A DNA stretch of 64,000 nt from Actinomyces oris (GTDB lineage Bacteria > Actinomycetota > Actinomycetes > Actinomycetales > Actinomycetaceae): positions 188,191 to 252,190 of the forward strand of contig NZ_VICC01000001.1 of the NCBI RefSeq assembly GCF_006546825.1. Reading direction: 5' to 3'. Position 1 is the first letter of the stretch, and each line of letters opens with the position of its first letter. The notes below the pieces were generated by a model. That model searched no databases and was not told the DNA's origin. It worked only from the letters and a program-made list of their open reading frames with translations. Shown piece after piece: positions 51,349 through 59,787 of the stretch. The translations under genes were made by a program, and so were the position numbers.

Positions 51349-54075
51349 ATGAGTACGACCAGCCAGGAATCCGGCGGGCAGCAGCGCACCGTCAACCTCT
51401 CCATCGGGGGCATGACCTGCGCCAGCTGCGTGGCCCGGGTGGAGAAGAAGCTGAACAAGCTCGACGGCGTGAGCGCCTCGGTCAACCTCGCCACTGAGTC
51501 GGCCCGCATCACCGCCCCGAGCGCGGTGAGCGTCGATGACCTCCTGGCCACGGTCGCCCGCGCCGGCTATACCGGCGCCCTGCTGGACACCGCCTCACCG
51601 GAGGAGTCGTCAGCCTCGGAGGCGTCACCGGCCGGGGAGCCCGCGTCGGCGGCGTCGGCGGCACCGGCGTCGGGACCGTCCGGGCCCGGCTCGGACGGGG
51701 GTCGTCGCCGAGCAAAGGGTGCAGGCGGCCGCGCGACACTGTCCATGGCGGCCGCGGCGCCGGCCACGCGCCCAGGCGCCCCCGCTGGCACCAACAGCAC
51801 GAACGGCACCACCGGCACCTCCCCCCGCTCCGCCTCCGGGAGCGGGGCAAAGTCCCTGGGCGCCTCGCATATGGAGCGAGCCGCCGACCTGCGACTGCGG
51901 CTCATCTACTGCCTCATCCTGTCGGTGCCGATCATGGCGATCTCCATGGTGCCGGCCCTCCAGCTGCCGGGCTGGCAGTGGGCGGTGGCGCTCATGGCGC
52001 TGCCGGTGGCGGCCTGGGGGGCCTGGCCCTTCCACAAGGCGGCCTTCCGGGCGCTGCGCCACGGGGCCTTCACCATGGACACGCTCGTGTCCCTCGGGGT
52101 GATCGCCGCGACCGGCTGGAGCCTGTGGGCGCTGGTGCTCGGCGGGGCCGGGCACATCGGCATGCGGATGAGCATGGAGCTGCTGCCCCGCTCCCAGGGG
52201 CATGCCGCCCACATGTACTTCGAGTCGGCCGCCTGGGTGACCACCTTCCTCCTGGCGGGCCGCTACGCGGAGGCGCGCGCCAAGTACCGTTCCGGCGACG
52301 CCCTGCGCGCCCTGCTGGAGCTGGGCGCCAAGGAGGTGACCCGGGTCGTCCTCACCTCGCCGTCGGGCAGCCGCGACGCCGTCGACGTCCTCGATGAGGA
52401 CGGCTCGCCGCGCGCGGAGGCCACCCGCACTGAGGAGCGCATCAGTGTTGAGGATCTGGCGGCCGGGGACCTGTTCCTCGTGCGGCCGGGTGAGAAGGTG
52501 GCCGCCGACGGCGTCGTCGTCGAGGGCCGCTCGGCCGTGGACGCCTCGCTGCTCACCGGGGAGTCCGTGCCCACCGAGGTCGAGGCGGGACAGGCCGTCA
52601 CTGGGGCGACTGTCAACACCTCCGGCGTCCTGCTGGTGCGGGCCACGGCCGTGGGCGAGGGGACGACGCTGGCGCGGATCGGCCGGATGGTGACGGCCGC
52701 GCAGGCGGGCAAGGCCCCCGTCCAGCGCCTGGCGGACCGGATCTCGGGGGTGTTCGTGCCCATCGTCCTGGTGCTGTCGGCCGCGACCCTGGCGGGGTGG
52801 CTGCTCACCGGGCACAGCCCGCAGGCGGCCTTCACCGCGGCGGTGGCCGTGCTCGTCATCGCCTGCCCCTGCGCGCTGGGGCTGGCCACGCCGACGGCGC
52901 TGCTGGTCGGTTCGGGCCGAGCCGCCCAGCTGGGCGTGGTCATCAAGGGCCCCGAGGTGCTGGAGTCGACGCGGGCGCTGGACACGATGGTCATGGACAA
53001 GACCGGCACGGTCACCCAGGGGCGCATGAGCCTGGAGGTTGAGGCCTGCCAGGAGGTGGGCGCCGGCGCTGGTACCAGCGCAGATGCTGCCGCGGGCCTG
53101 AGCCCGCTCGGGGATGAGGCGCTGCGCCTGGCCGGGGCGGTCGAGTCCGCCTCGGAGCACCCGGTGGCCACCGCCATCACGGCGGCCGCCCGCGAGCGAT
53201 TGGGCGACCTGCCGACGCCGGCCGACTTCTCCAACCACGAGGGCCGGGGCGTCTCCGCCACCGTGGAGGGGCGCCGGGTCGCGGTGGGCCGGCCGGGCTG
53301 GCTCACCGGCGAGATGGGCGCCGAGGTCCCCGAGGCGGTGCGCTCAGCGGTGGAGGAGGCCCAGGACTCTGGGGCGACCGCCGTCGTCCTGGCCGTGGGC
53401 GGGGCCGGTGAGGCCGCGAGCACCGACGCCGAGGCGCCGGACGAGGCCGCCGCGGACAGCACCGACGACGCCGGCACTGCGGCCCCCGATACGCAGCCGC
53501 TGAAGGCCATGGCGGTTCTCGTGGTGCGGGACACGGTGCGGCCCTCCTCGCGGGAGGCGGTGGCGGCACTGCGCGAGCTGGGGATCCGGCCGGTGCTGCT
53601 GACCGGGGATAACACCCGGGCCGCTGAGCACGTGGCAGCCCAGGTGGGGATCGACGCCGCCGACGTGCGCGCCGAGGTGCTGCCCGCCGACAAGCGCGAC
53701 GTCGTCGCCGACCTGCAGTCCCAGGGCGCGGTGGTCGGCATGGTGGGTGACGGGGTCAACGACGCCGCCGCCCTGGCCCAGGCGGGCACACAAGGCCTGG
53801 GCTTCGCCATGGGATCGGGGGCGGACGTGGCCATTGAGGCCGCCGACATCACCCTGGTGCGCACGGACCTGGATGCAGCGGTGGCGGCGGTGCGGGTGTC
53901 GCGGGCGACCCTGCGGATCATCCGTCAGAACCTGTTCTGGGCCTTCGCCTACAACGTGGCCGCGATCCCGCTGGCGGCCGCCGGGCTGCTCAACCCGATG
54001 ATCGCGGGGGCCGCCATGGCCGCCTCCAGCGTCATCGTGGTCACCAACTCCCTGCGCCTGCGCCGCGCCGGTTGA
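51349..54075 (+). CDS. copA: Copper-exporting P1B-type ATPase
   Basis: 908 residues. An N-terminal HMA domain (G-G-M-T-C-A-S-C-V-A-R) is joined by an unusually long Ala/Ser/Gly-rich linker (about residues 80-165) to the membrane part. Further marks: T-G-E-S-V-P-T-E, the ion path A-C-P-C-A-L-G-L-A-T-P-T-A, the phosphorylation site M-D-K-T-G-T-V-T, the S-E-H-P-V element of heavy-metal ATPases and G-D-G-V-N-D-A-A-A-L. The terminal Y-N and M-A-A-S-S residues agree with Cu(I) specificity. A second Ala/Asp-rich insert lies in the ATP-binding domain near residue 690-720. GGAGG precedes the ATG. Confidence 0.95.
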   Translation: MSTTSQESGGQQRTVNLSIGGMTCASCVARVEKKLNKLDGVSASVNLATESARITAPSAVSVDDLLATVARAGYTGALLDTASPEESSASEASPAGEPASAASAAPASGPSGPGSDGGRRRAKGAGGRATLSMAAAAPATRPGAPAGTNSTNGTTGTSPRSASGSGAKSLGASHMERAADLRLRLIYCLILSVPIMAISMVPALQLPGWQWAVALMALPVAAWGAWPFHKAAFRALRHGAFTMDTLVSLGVIAATGWSLWALVLGGAGHIGMRMSMELLPRSQGHAAHMYFESAAWVTTFLLAGRYAEARAKYRSGDALRALLELGAKEVTRVVLTSPSGSRDAVDVLDEDGSPRAEATRTEERISVEDLAAGDLFLVRPGEKVAADGVVVEGRSAVDASLLTGESVPTEVEAGQAVTGATVNTSGVLLVRATAVGEGTTLARIGRMVTAAQAGKAPVQRLADRISGVFVPIVLVLSAATLAGWLLTGHSPQAAFTAAVAVLVIACPCALGLATPTALLVGSGRAAQLGVVIKGPEVLESTRALDTMVMDKTGTVTQGRMSLEVEACQEVGAGAGTSADAAAGLSPLGDEALRLAGAVESASEHPVATAITAAARERLGDLPTPADFSNHEGRGVSATVEGRRVAVGRPGWLTGEMGAEVPEAVRSAVEEAQDSGATAVVLAVGGAGEAASTDAEAPDEAAADSTDDAGTAAPDTQPLKAMAVLVVRDTVRPSSREAVAALRELGIRPVLLTGDNTRAAEHVAAQVGIDAADVRAEVLPADKRDVVADLQSQGAVVGMVGDGVNDAAALAQAGTQGLGFAMGSGADVAIEAADITLVRTDLDAAVAAVRVSRATLRIIRQNLFWAFAYNVAAIPLAAAGLLNPMIAGAAMAASSVIVVTNSLRLRRAG

Positions 54076-54713
54076 CCGCGACCGAGAAGCGGATCGAGGC
54101 GGCGACCTTCTGCTGCTGCCGCTTCCACGCTCGGCGACGCTCAGGCCCACAGCCCCAAGCAGAGGCCGCAACAACCACGGACACACCGGAGCATGGCGAC
54201 GAGGCACCTTTTCCAGCCGACCGTCAGATGGCCAACCACCGCCAGCACCGCGCACCGCCACTTCTTACTGCGTGCGCTCATCCCGCACCCAACCGACCGA
54301 TGCGGGATCACGACTCACGGCAGGACCTGTTGTAGAGAGTGCACAAACGAAACATAGAGAATCCTCACCACAGCATGAAAGTTCCAGATTCAATAAAATT
54401 GCTTCCCACACCTCTCGCCCATTTCGCCAAAATGACCGAGCAGGCCTCGAGTAAGAACATGTAGATATCGACAAAGACTGGAGATCTACTGGCCGCACAG
54501 ACAACGATGTGCTAGATTTAACGACACGGCAGATTTTACTGAGTCGAGACACTACGGCCCTCAATGACGACGTCAGCGGCACCTCAGCATCGCTTCCAGA
54601 TAGACAATCCGGAGGGCGAAGAAGTATTCATGACACAGTAATCACCGCACCCACACAAGTCAGAGGCTGGCTACCACACTCGACACACCAGCCCGCCCCC
54701 AAGGAGACATGTC
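54076..54713. other. Gene-free region, turning AT-rich
   Basis: After copA the composition drops from GC-rich to mixed at about 54320 and stays lower through the next three genes. Frames on both strands lack ribosome sites or domains. It must hold the copA terminator and the promoter of the 54714 operon; neither could be placed. Confidence 0.4.
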
Positions 54714-55292
54714 ATGATCATAAAGAAATCGACCGCCCTTCACGCAGTCGGGTCCGCAGCACTGGCACTGGCACTGCTCACTCCGGCAGCAGCAGCGAAC
54801 AGCGACGGAAGCGACCAACTAACACTGCTGGACGACAACGTTGAAACGCCCAGTATTAACGAGAACCCCCAGCCTTCATCCACTGCAACCCTCCCGGATG
54901 AAACACCAGATAAAGAAGTTCCAGCCAAGGCCGTCGAAAAACTATCTCCCGCAAAATGCACCGGAAGGACGCATTACCCCCACAAGAGCGCCGACCAAGT
55001 ATCGGTTTCTGTTCACGCAGAAATGAACTGCGCCTATTCAGTTGAGCGAGTGGAAACGGTAACGTCTATCTACCGCGATCGCTGGTATGGACAAGAGTAT
55101 CTTATAAGCGGCTCATCCAGCAAGAACTATTCTTCCACCTCCGGATCGGCGACCCCACATAAGAACTGCGTCGGAGAGGGGACCCACTCCTACCGAGCCT
55201 ACTCCATGCACGCATCACTCGAGGCTGGGACGATTTACAAAGCAAGGACAGCCAGCTGGGATATTCCCGGGGTGAGCAGGTTCACGTGCTGA
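54714..55292 (+). CDS. Secreted protein of unknown function
   Basis: 192 residues. Residues 1-28 are a Sec signal peptide (K-K-S-T-A then A-L-A-L-A-L-L-T-P-A-A-A-A-N). A Glu/Pro/Thr-rich spacer leads to a domain with four cysteines (A-K-C-T-G-R, M-N-C-A-Y, K-N-C-V-G and the C-terminal F-T-C), likely two disulfides. AAGGAG precedes the ATG. No family recognised. It is the first gene of a coupled three-gene operon with lower GC content than its neighbours. Confidence 0.6.
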   Translation: MIIKKSTALHAVGSAALALALLTPAAAANSDGSDQLTLLDDNVETPSINENPQPSSTATLPDETPDKEVPAKAVEKLSPAKCTGRTHYPHKSADQVSVSVHAEMNCAYSVERVETVTSIYRDRWYGQEYLISGSSSKNYSSTSGSATPHKNCVGEGTHSYRAYSMHASLEAGTIYKARTASWDIPGVSRFTC

Positions 55293-55882
55293 ACTCAGTC
55301 AAGTTGAGGACAAAGCCATCTGCGTTGGCCCTCGCCTCAGTTTTGGCCCTGGCCGCAGGTTGCGGCCAGGGCCAACCCCCTTCCGCCAGCCCAACGTCCA
55401 CCTTAAGCACATCCACAGCCCCAGCGTTGGAGAAGGTTGAGCAGCCACCAGCCACTCCCCCTAACGCCTCGATCAAGGAAAATCAAATCTCCCCCCTCTC
55501 ATCGATCTGGTACAATTTCGAAACAAAGTCTTTTAACACCACCTCACCATCCGTACACCCTAGAACCCTAACAACTATCACCTCAGAGAATTCTCTTGAA
55601 AACACTCTTTCTGTACATTCTACAGTTACCCCTGCAATGATTATTGCACGAGAATTTGCAGGCTATGACGCAGAAGGGTTACCCACCAAGGAATTACCGC
55701 CACGCGAATGCGTTGAGAACCAGCATTCGCCATGCAAGTTCACAATTGGAATGTCGTCAACAGAAATATCTTTGACACAAAGAGAAACTGCAGTATTCGT
55801 CACTATTGAGGTATACTATAACATCCCGAAAATCGGACTTGATCAGCCCTATGATATCGTAACCTATGGATTTAACACATGA
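55286..55882 (+). CDS. Lipoprotein of unknown function
   Basis: 198 residues from a GTG that overlaps the previous gene by 7 bp. The lipobox L-A-A-G-C is at about residues 22-26. The mature part is Ser/Thr/Pro-rich at first, then a domain with a C-V-E-N-Q-H-S-P-C pair and a C-terminal E-V-Y-Y-N strand. No family recognised. The DNA is notably AT-rich from about 55490 on. Confidence 0.6.
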   Translation: MLNSVKLRTKPSALALASVLALAAGCGQGQPPSASPTSTLSTSTAPALEKVEQPPATPPNASIKENQISPLSSIWYNFETKSFNTTSPSVHPRTLTTITSENSLENTLSVHSTVTPAMIIAREFAGYDAEGLPTKELPPRECVENQHSPCKFTIGMSSTEISLTQRETAVFVTIEVYYNIPKIGLDQPYDIVTYGFNT

Positions 55883-56544
55883 CCACTAAGGTATTTTTCA
55901 AATGCAGCCCTTCAACATCGGTTCGCGACATCGTGGGCAATCGACACGAGTCGGCTGCACGCCTCCTTCTTCCAGTTCTCGACAATTCCGGTCAAGTACT
56001 GCCGTGGTCAACACTCATCCCGGGCGCACCCCTGACCGTCAACACCTCGTGGGCGAGCATCAGGCACCTCACCGATAGGGACATCGACCCTCCCTACGCA
56101 CACCTTCGTCCTGAGGCGGCCGAACACCTGACATATGCCCTGGCACAGGGAGGAGACCCCCTGTGCTGGTTCGCTCTATGGAAGGGCTACGCAGAAGTAC
56201 TGCAAGAGCAGTCTCCCGTTCCAACCCCGCCACCCGACCTGTTCGACCTCATACGTACCGCCATCGAGCCGCTGACCGTGCCGGATGCGAGACCCACGGA
56301 TGCGCTCATCCTCCAGGAGCCCCTGTCCTGGCTCATCCGGCACGCGGGAGAACTGGGATCCTGCGCTCCCCTGCTCATTCACGCAGCCGACGGCGCCTTC
56401 ACCGCGGCGTGCCCCATCTACCACGACTCCATCTACCTGGCAGGGTCCAGGAGGCTCATTGAGCAGGTGATCGCGTCAAGGCTCGAGACCTTCGAGATCG
56501 AGCTGGACTCCCCCATACCGGGCTCCGGAGAGATCCTCGACTAA
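55879..56544 (+). CDS. Cytoplasmic protein of unknown function
   Basis: 221 residues, no signal or membrane segment. The ATG overlaps the lipoprotein stop (ATGA). Visible features: L-L-L-P-V-L-D-N-S-G-Q near residue 30, a helical middle (LFDLIRTAIEPL) and a C-terminal IYHDSIYLAGSRRLIEQVI. No family recognised. Being translated with two exported proteins suggests a joint role, perhaps regulation or immunity; that is a guess. Confidence 0.5.
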   Translation: MTTKVFFKCSPSTSVRDIVGNRHESAARLLLPVLDNSGQVLPWSTLIPGAPLTVNTSWASIRHLTDRDIDPPYAHLRPEAAEHLTYALAQGGDPLCWFALWKGYAEVLQEQSPVPTPPPDLFDLIRTAIEPLTVPDARPTDALILQEPLSWLIRHAGELGSCAPLLIHAADGAFTAACPIYHDSIYLAGSRRLIEQVIASRLETFEIELDSPIPGSGEILD

Positions 56545-56553
56545 TCATGCCCT

Positions 56554-56581
56554 CCGAGACCAGCTGCGCGACTGGTCTCGG
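56554..56581 (+). terminator. Hairpin terminator of the 54714-56544 operon
   Basis: CCGAGACCAG (56554-56563) and CTGGTCTCGG (56572-56581) form a perfect 10-bp stem with an eight-base loop, starting 10 bp after the stop. Confidence 0.75.
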
Positions 56582-56660
56582 ACAGCATCAGCCTCGATCC
56601 TTCGCCGGCCTGTTGGCGCGAGGTAGCGCCGGCGGCGGCGTTCCCGCTATGCTCGCAGCC

Positions 56661-56735
56661 ATGACGACTCTTTCGCCCCAGGCCCGCGCGATGATGGTGC
56701 GCACCCTTGGCGAGGGTCGAATGTGCATGCGCTGA
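56661..56735 (+). CDS. Leader ORF ending in Met-Cys-Met-Arg, upstream of sulfur amino-acid genes
   Basis: 24 codons, M-T-T-L-S-P-Q-A-R-A-M-M-V-R-T-L-G-E-G-R-M-C-M-R. TATGCT (56648-56653) lies seven bases before the ATG, so it may be the first codon of a leaderless message. Five Met and one Cys in 24 residues, with Met-Cys-Met just before the stop, suit a ribosome-stalling sensor. A hairpin begins at the stop codon. The downstream genes handle cysteine, methionine and cystathionine. Confidence 0.55.
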   Translation: MTTLSPQARAMMVRTLGEGRMCMR

Positions 56736-56755
56736 CAGCGCCAGCCGTCGCTGTC
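56734..56755 (+). promoter_or_regulatory. Hairpin at the end of the leader ORF
   Basis: GACAGCG (56734-56740) pairs with CGCTGTC (56749-56755). The stem begins inside the leader stop codon, so a ribosome at the Met-Cys-Met codons would prevent it. A further dyad GAGCCG/CGGCTC follows near 56778-56797 and could be the alternative structure. Confidence 0.45.
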
Positions 56756-56955
56756 TGACACGTAACGGTGAGAGTCCGAGCCGCCTGAGACCGGCTCGTC
56801 GCACTCCGCGGAGGCCCGCCGCCCCGTGTTCATCCCTCCAGTCACCCGCCACCTCGGCCGGCCCGCGCGCCGGCCACCCCTGAGCCCGACGCCGCAGCAG
56901 TGCCTTGCGCTCGCGGGCGTCACCGCCATCAGGGCACCCGAGAGGACCTCCTGTC

Positions 56956-58332
56956 ATGCACACCCGCCTCACCCCCGTCTCCAGCTCCGCCGACTCCACT
57001 GACTCCGCCTGTCCGGCCCGCCCCGACCTCACAGCCCCCCACGCGCCGACCGCCTCCTCCCCCGCGGCCACTTTCTTCACCACCCCCGCCGTTGACCCGA
57101 CCGTCTTCGACGCGGTCCCCGACCGCCGCGGCACGGCCAGCCTCAAGTGGGACTCCGCCGTCAAGCGCGGCCGCCCCGAGGACGTCCTGCCCCTGTGGGT
57201 GGCGGACATGGACCATGCCACCGCGCCGGCGGTCACCAGTGCCCTGCTGTGGCGCACCCGCCACGGCATCTTCGGCTACTCCGAGCCCGACGAGGCCTAC
57301 CGGACGGCCCTGACCGGCTGGTTCTCCCGACGCTACGGCTGGCAGGTGGAGGCCGAGTGGAACACCGTGACCCCGGGCGTCGTGCCGGCTCTGGCCCTGG
57401 CAGTACGGGCCCTGACCGCACCGGGTGAGGCGGTCCTCATCGAGGAGCCCGTCTACTACCCCTTCCGCGACGTCGTCGAGGTCAACGAGCGCACCGTGGC
57501 CGCCGTCCCCCTCGTGCGTGACGCCGACGGCGTCTATCGCCGCGACCTGGCCGCCCTGGAGGAGACCATCGAGGCGACCGGTGCGCGCCTGCTGCTCCTG
57601 TGCAACCCGCACAACCCGGTGGGCCGGGTCTGGAGCCGGGAGGAGCTCGCGGCCCTGGAGGAGGTCACGGCCCGCCATGGCGTCGTCGTCGTGGCCGATG
57701 AGATTCACGCGGACCTGGCCCTGCCGGGTTTCGCGACGACGCCCTTCGCCTCCCTGAGCGAGGCGGCCGCCGCCCACACGATCACCTGCACCTCGCCGTC
57801 GAAGTCCTTCAACCTCGCCGGTCTGCAGGTCGCCAACATCCTCATCTCCGATGCCCACCTGCGCAGGGCCTTCCGCCGCGAGCTGGCCACCACCGGCTAC
57901 TCCCAGCCCAATACCCTGGGCCTGACGGCCTGCCGGGCCGCCTACGAGAGCGGGGACGCCTGGCTGGATGCCCTGCGCGAGCACATCGCGGCCGCCCGGG
58001 CCCATGTCGAGGCGCGCCTGGAGCGGATCGAGGGAATCGAGGCCGCCCCCTGCGAAGGCACCTACCTGCTGTGGCTGGACTGCTCGGGATTCCTGAAGGC
58101 CGCCGGGCTCAAGCCCGAGCAGCTCGACGAGGTCATGCTCAACGAGGCCGGGCTCTGGCTCGACGACGGCCGGATCTTCGGGGCCGGCGGCGAGGGCTTC
58201 ACCCGCATCAACGTCGCCTGCCCCCGCGCCACTCTCGACGCCGCCCTGGACCGCCTGGAGGCGGCCGTCGTCGCCGTGACCGCCCGCGCCGCCGAACGGG
58301 CCGGGCAGAGCCCCGCCGCCCTGTCCGCCTGA
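56956..58332 (+). CDS. MalY/PatB family aminotransferase (cysteine-S-conjugate beta-lyase)
   Basis: 458 residues from ATG 56956 with GAGAGG upstream. After about 60 disordered residues comes the PLP fold type I pattern of MalY/PatB: L-P-L-W-V-A-D-M-D, F-G-Y-S-E-P-D, V-T-P-G-V-V-P-A-L, C-N-P-H-N-P-V-G-R, V-A-D-E-I-H-A-D-L and the PLP lysine in S-P-S-K-S-F-N-L-A-G. Members split cystathionine or other Cys conjugates to thiol, pyruvate and ammonia. It is followed by a cystathionine gamma-synthase/lyase type gene and preceded by the Met/Cys leader ORF. Confidence 0.88.
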   Translation: MHTRLTPVSSSADSTDSACPARPDLTAPHAPTASSPAATFFTTPAVDPTVFDAVPDRRGTASLKWDSAVKRGRPEDVLPLWVADMDHATAPAVTSALLWRTRHGIFGYSEPDEAYRTALTGWFSRRYGWQVEAEWNTVTPGVVPALALAVRALTAPGEAVLIEEPVYYPFRDVVEVNERTVAAVPLVRDADGVYRRDLAALEETIEATGARLLLLCNPHNPVGRVWSREELAALEEVTARHGVVVVADEIHADLALPGFATTPFASLSEAAAAHTITCTSPSKSFNLAGLQVANILISDAHLRRAFRRELATTGYSQPNTLGLTACRAAYESGDAWLDALREHIAAARAHVEARLERIEGIEAAPCEGTYLLWLDCSGFLKAAGLKPEQLDEVMLNEAGLWLDDGRIFGAGGEGFTRINVACPRATLDAALDRLEAAVVAVTARAAERAGQSPAALSA

Positions 58333-58463
58333 GCCGGCTCGCCCGGACCGCACCAAGGGTGCCGTCCCGCAGGCGTCCAGTCACCGGTCACCGGCCGCGC
58401 CGCCGTCGACCGTCAGTCATCATGTCTTCCCGCCGCTGCCCCGCCCATGAGGAGAAACCGCTC

Positions 58464-59672
58464 ATGACCAGTCCGTCCGCGCCCCAGCCCACTGCTCAGA
58501 CCGAGTGTTCCCAGCCGCCGGCCGCCCGCACCTTCCCCGTCCACCACCACCCGACGTCGTCGGCCCCGGACCCGCAGCTCCGCCTGGAGACGCTGCTGGT
58601 GCGCTCAGGCACCGGGACCGACCCGGCCACGGGGGCTATCACGACGCCGATCCACCTGTCGACCGCCTACGGCCACCCGGGCCTGGGCGAGTCGACGGGC
58701 TACGACTACACGCGCACGGCCAGCCCTACCCGAGACGTCCTCCAGGACGCCCTGGCCCGTCTGGAGGGCGGGACGGCGGCCTTCGCCCTGTCCTCGGGGA
58801 TGGCGGCCCTGGAGCTGGTGACCCGCACGCTGGCGCCGCACGGCAGCCGGATCGTGGCGCTGCGGGACCTGTACGGCGGCTCCTTCCGCTTCCTGGAGGT
58901 CCTGGCCGAGGAGGGGGCGGCGCGCGTCGACTTCGTCCTGGGCCTGGAGGGGCTGCGCGGCGCCCTGGCCGACCCGGCCGACCTGGTCATCATCGAGACC
59001 CCCACGAACCCGATGATGGAGGAGATCTCCATCCCTGAGGCGGCCGAGCTGGCCCATGCGGCCGGGGCGAGGCTGGTCGTGGACAACACCTTCTACACCC
59101 CGGTGGTGCAGCGGCCCCTGGAGCTGGGGGCCGACGTCGTCGTCCACTCGGGCACGAAGTACCTGGGCGGGCACAACGACGTCATGGCGGGTGTGGCCGT
59201 GGTGGCCGACGACGCCCTGGCGGAGCGACTGAACTACCGGCTCAACACAACCGGGGCGACACTGGGTCCCTTCGACTGCTTCCTGCTACTGCGCGGCCTC
59301 AAGACCCTGGCGCTGCGCATGGAGCGTCACGAGGCCAACGCCACCGCGATCGCACAGTTCCTGCGCTCGAGCCCCTACGTGACGCGGGTGCTCTACCCGG
59401 GACACTCGGGCATGGTGAGCTTCGATCTGGCCGAGTCGGTGGACGTGGCCCGCTTCCTGGCCTCGGTGCGAGTGTTCACCTTCGCCGAGTCCCTGGGCGG
59501 CGTGGAATCGCTGGTGACGTGCCCGTCGGTGCAGACGCACGCGGACGTTCCCGTCGAGGTGCGCGCCTCCTACGGGCTGACCGACCGGCTCATGCGCCTG
59601 AGCGTCGGCATCGAGCACGTCGACGACCTCATCGCGGACCTGACCCAGGCCTTCGAGGCCGCCACGGTCTGA
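58464..59672 (+). CDS. Cys/Met metabolism PLP enzyme (cystathionine gamma-synthase/lyase type)
   Basis: 402 residues from ATG 58464 behind GAGGAGA. Family marks: T-P-I-H-L-S-T-A-Y, Y-D-Y-T-R-T-A-S-P-T-R, F-A-L-S-S-G-M-A-A, V-D-N-T-F-Y-T-P and the PLP lysine in H-S-G-T-K-Y-L-G-G-H-N-D-V-M. The H-N-D-V element and the C-terminal S-V-G-I-E-H are shared by gamma-synthases and gamma-lyases, so the direction of the reaction cannot be fixed. With the MalY-type enzyme it could run homocysteine synthesis or recycling. Confidence 0.9.
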   Translation: MTSPSAPQPTAQTECSQPPAARTFPVHHHPTSSAPDPQLRLETLLVRSGTGTDPATGAITTPIHLSTAYGHPGLGESTGYDYTRTASPTRDVLQDALARLEGGTAAFALSSGMAALELVTRTLAPHGSRIVALRDLYGGSFRFLEVLAEEGAARVDFVLGLEGLRGALADPADLVIIETPTNPMMEEISIPEAAELAHAAGARLVVDNTFYTPVVQRPLELGADVVVHSGTKYLGGHNDVMAGVAVVADDALAERLNYRLNTTGATLGPFDCFLLLRGLKTLALRMERHEANATAIAQFLRSSPYVTRVLYPGHSGMVSFDLAESVDVARFLASVRVFTFAESLGGVESLVTCPSVQTHADVPVEVRASYGLTDRLMRLSVGIEHVDDLIADLTQAFEAATV

Positions 59673-59787
59673 ACGGGCGTGCTGCCCCGTCTGGGGGGTG
59701 GGGATGACGCCGTGTCGGGCTACCCCGACACCATCCGTCCAGTCAACCGCATGGTCTATTCTTCCTGGAGACGGGAGAATCGTAGCC

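Noticed and set aside
56756..56900. SAM riboswitch before the MalY/PatB gene
   Set aside because: The conserved S-box and SAM-IV core bases were not found; the leader ORF explains the region better.
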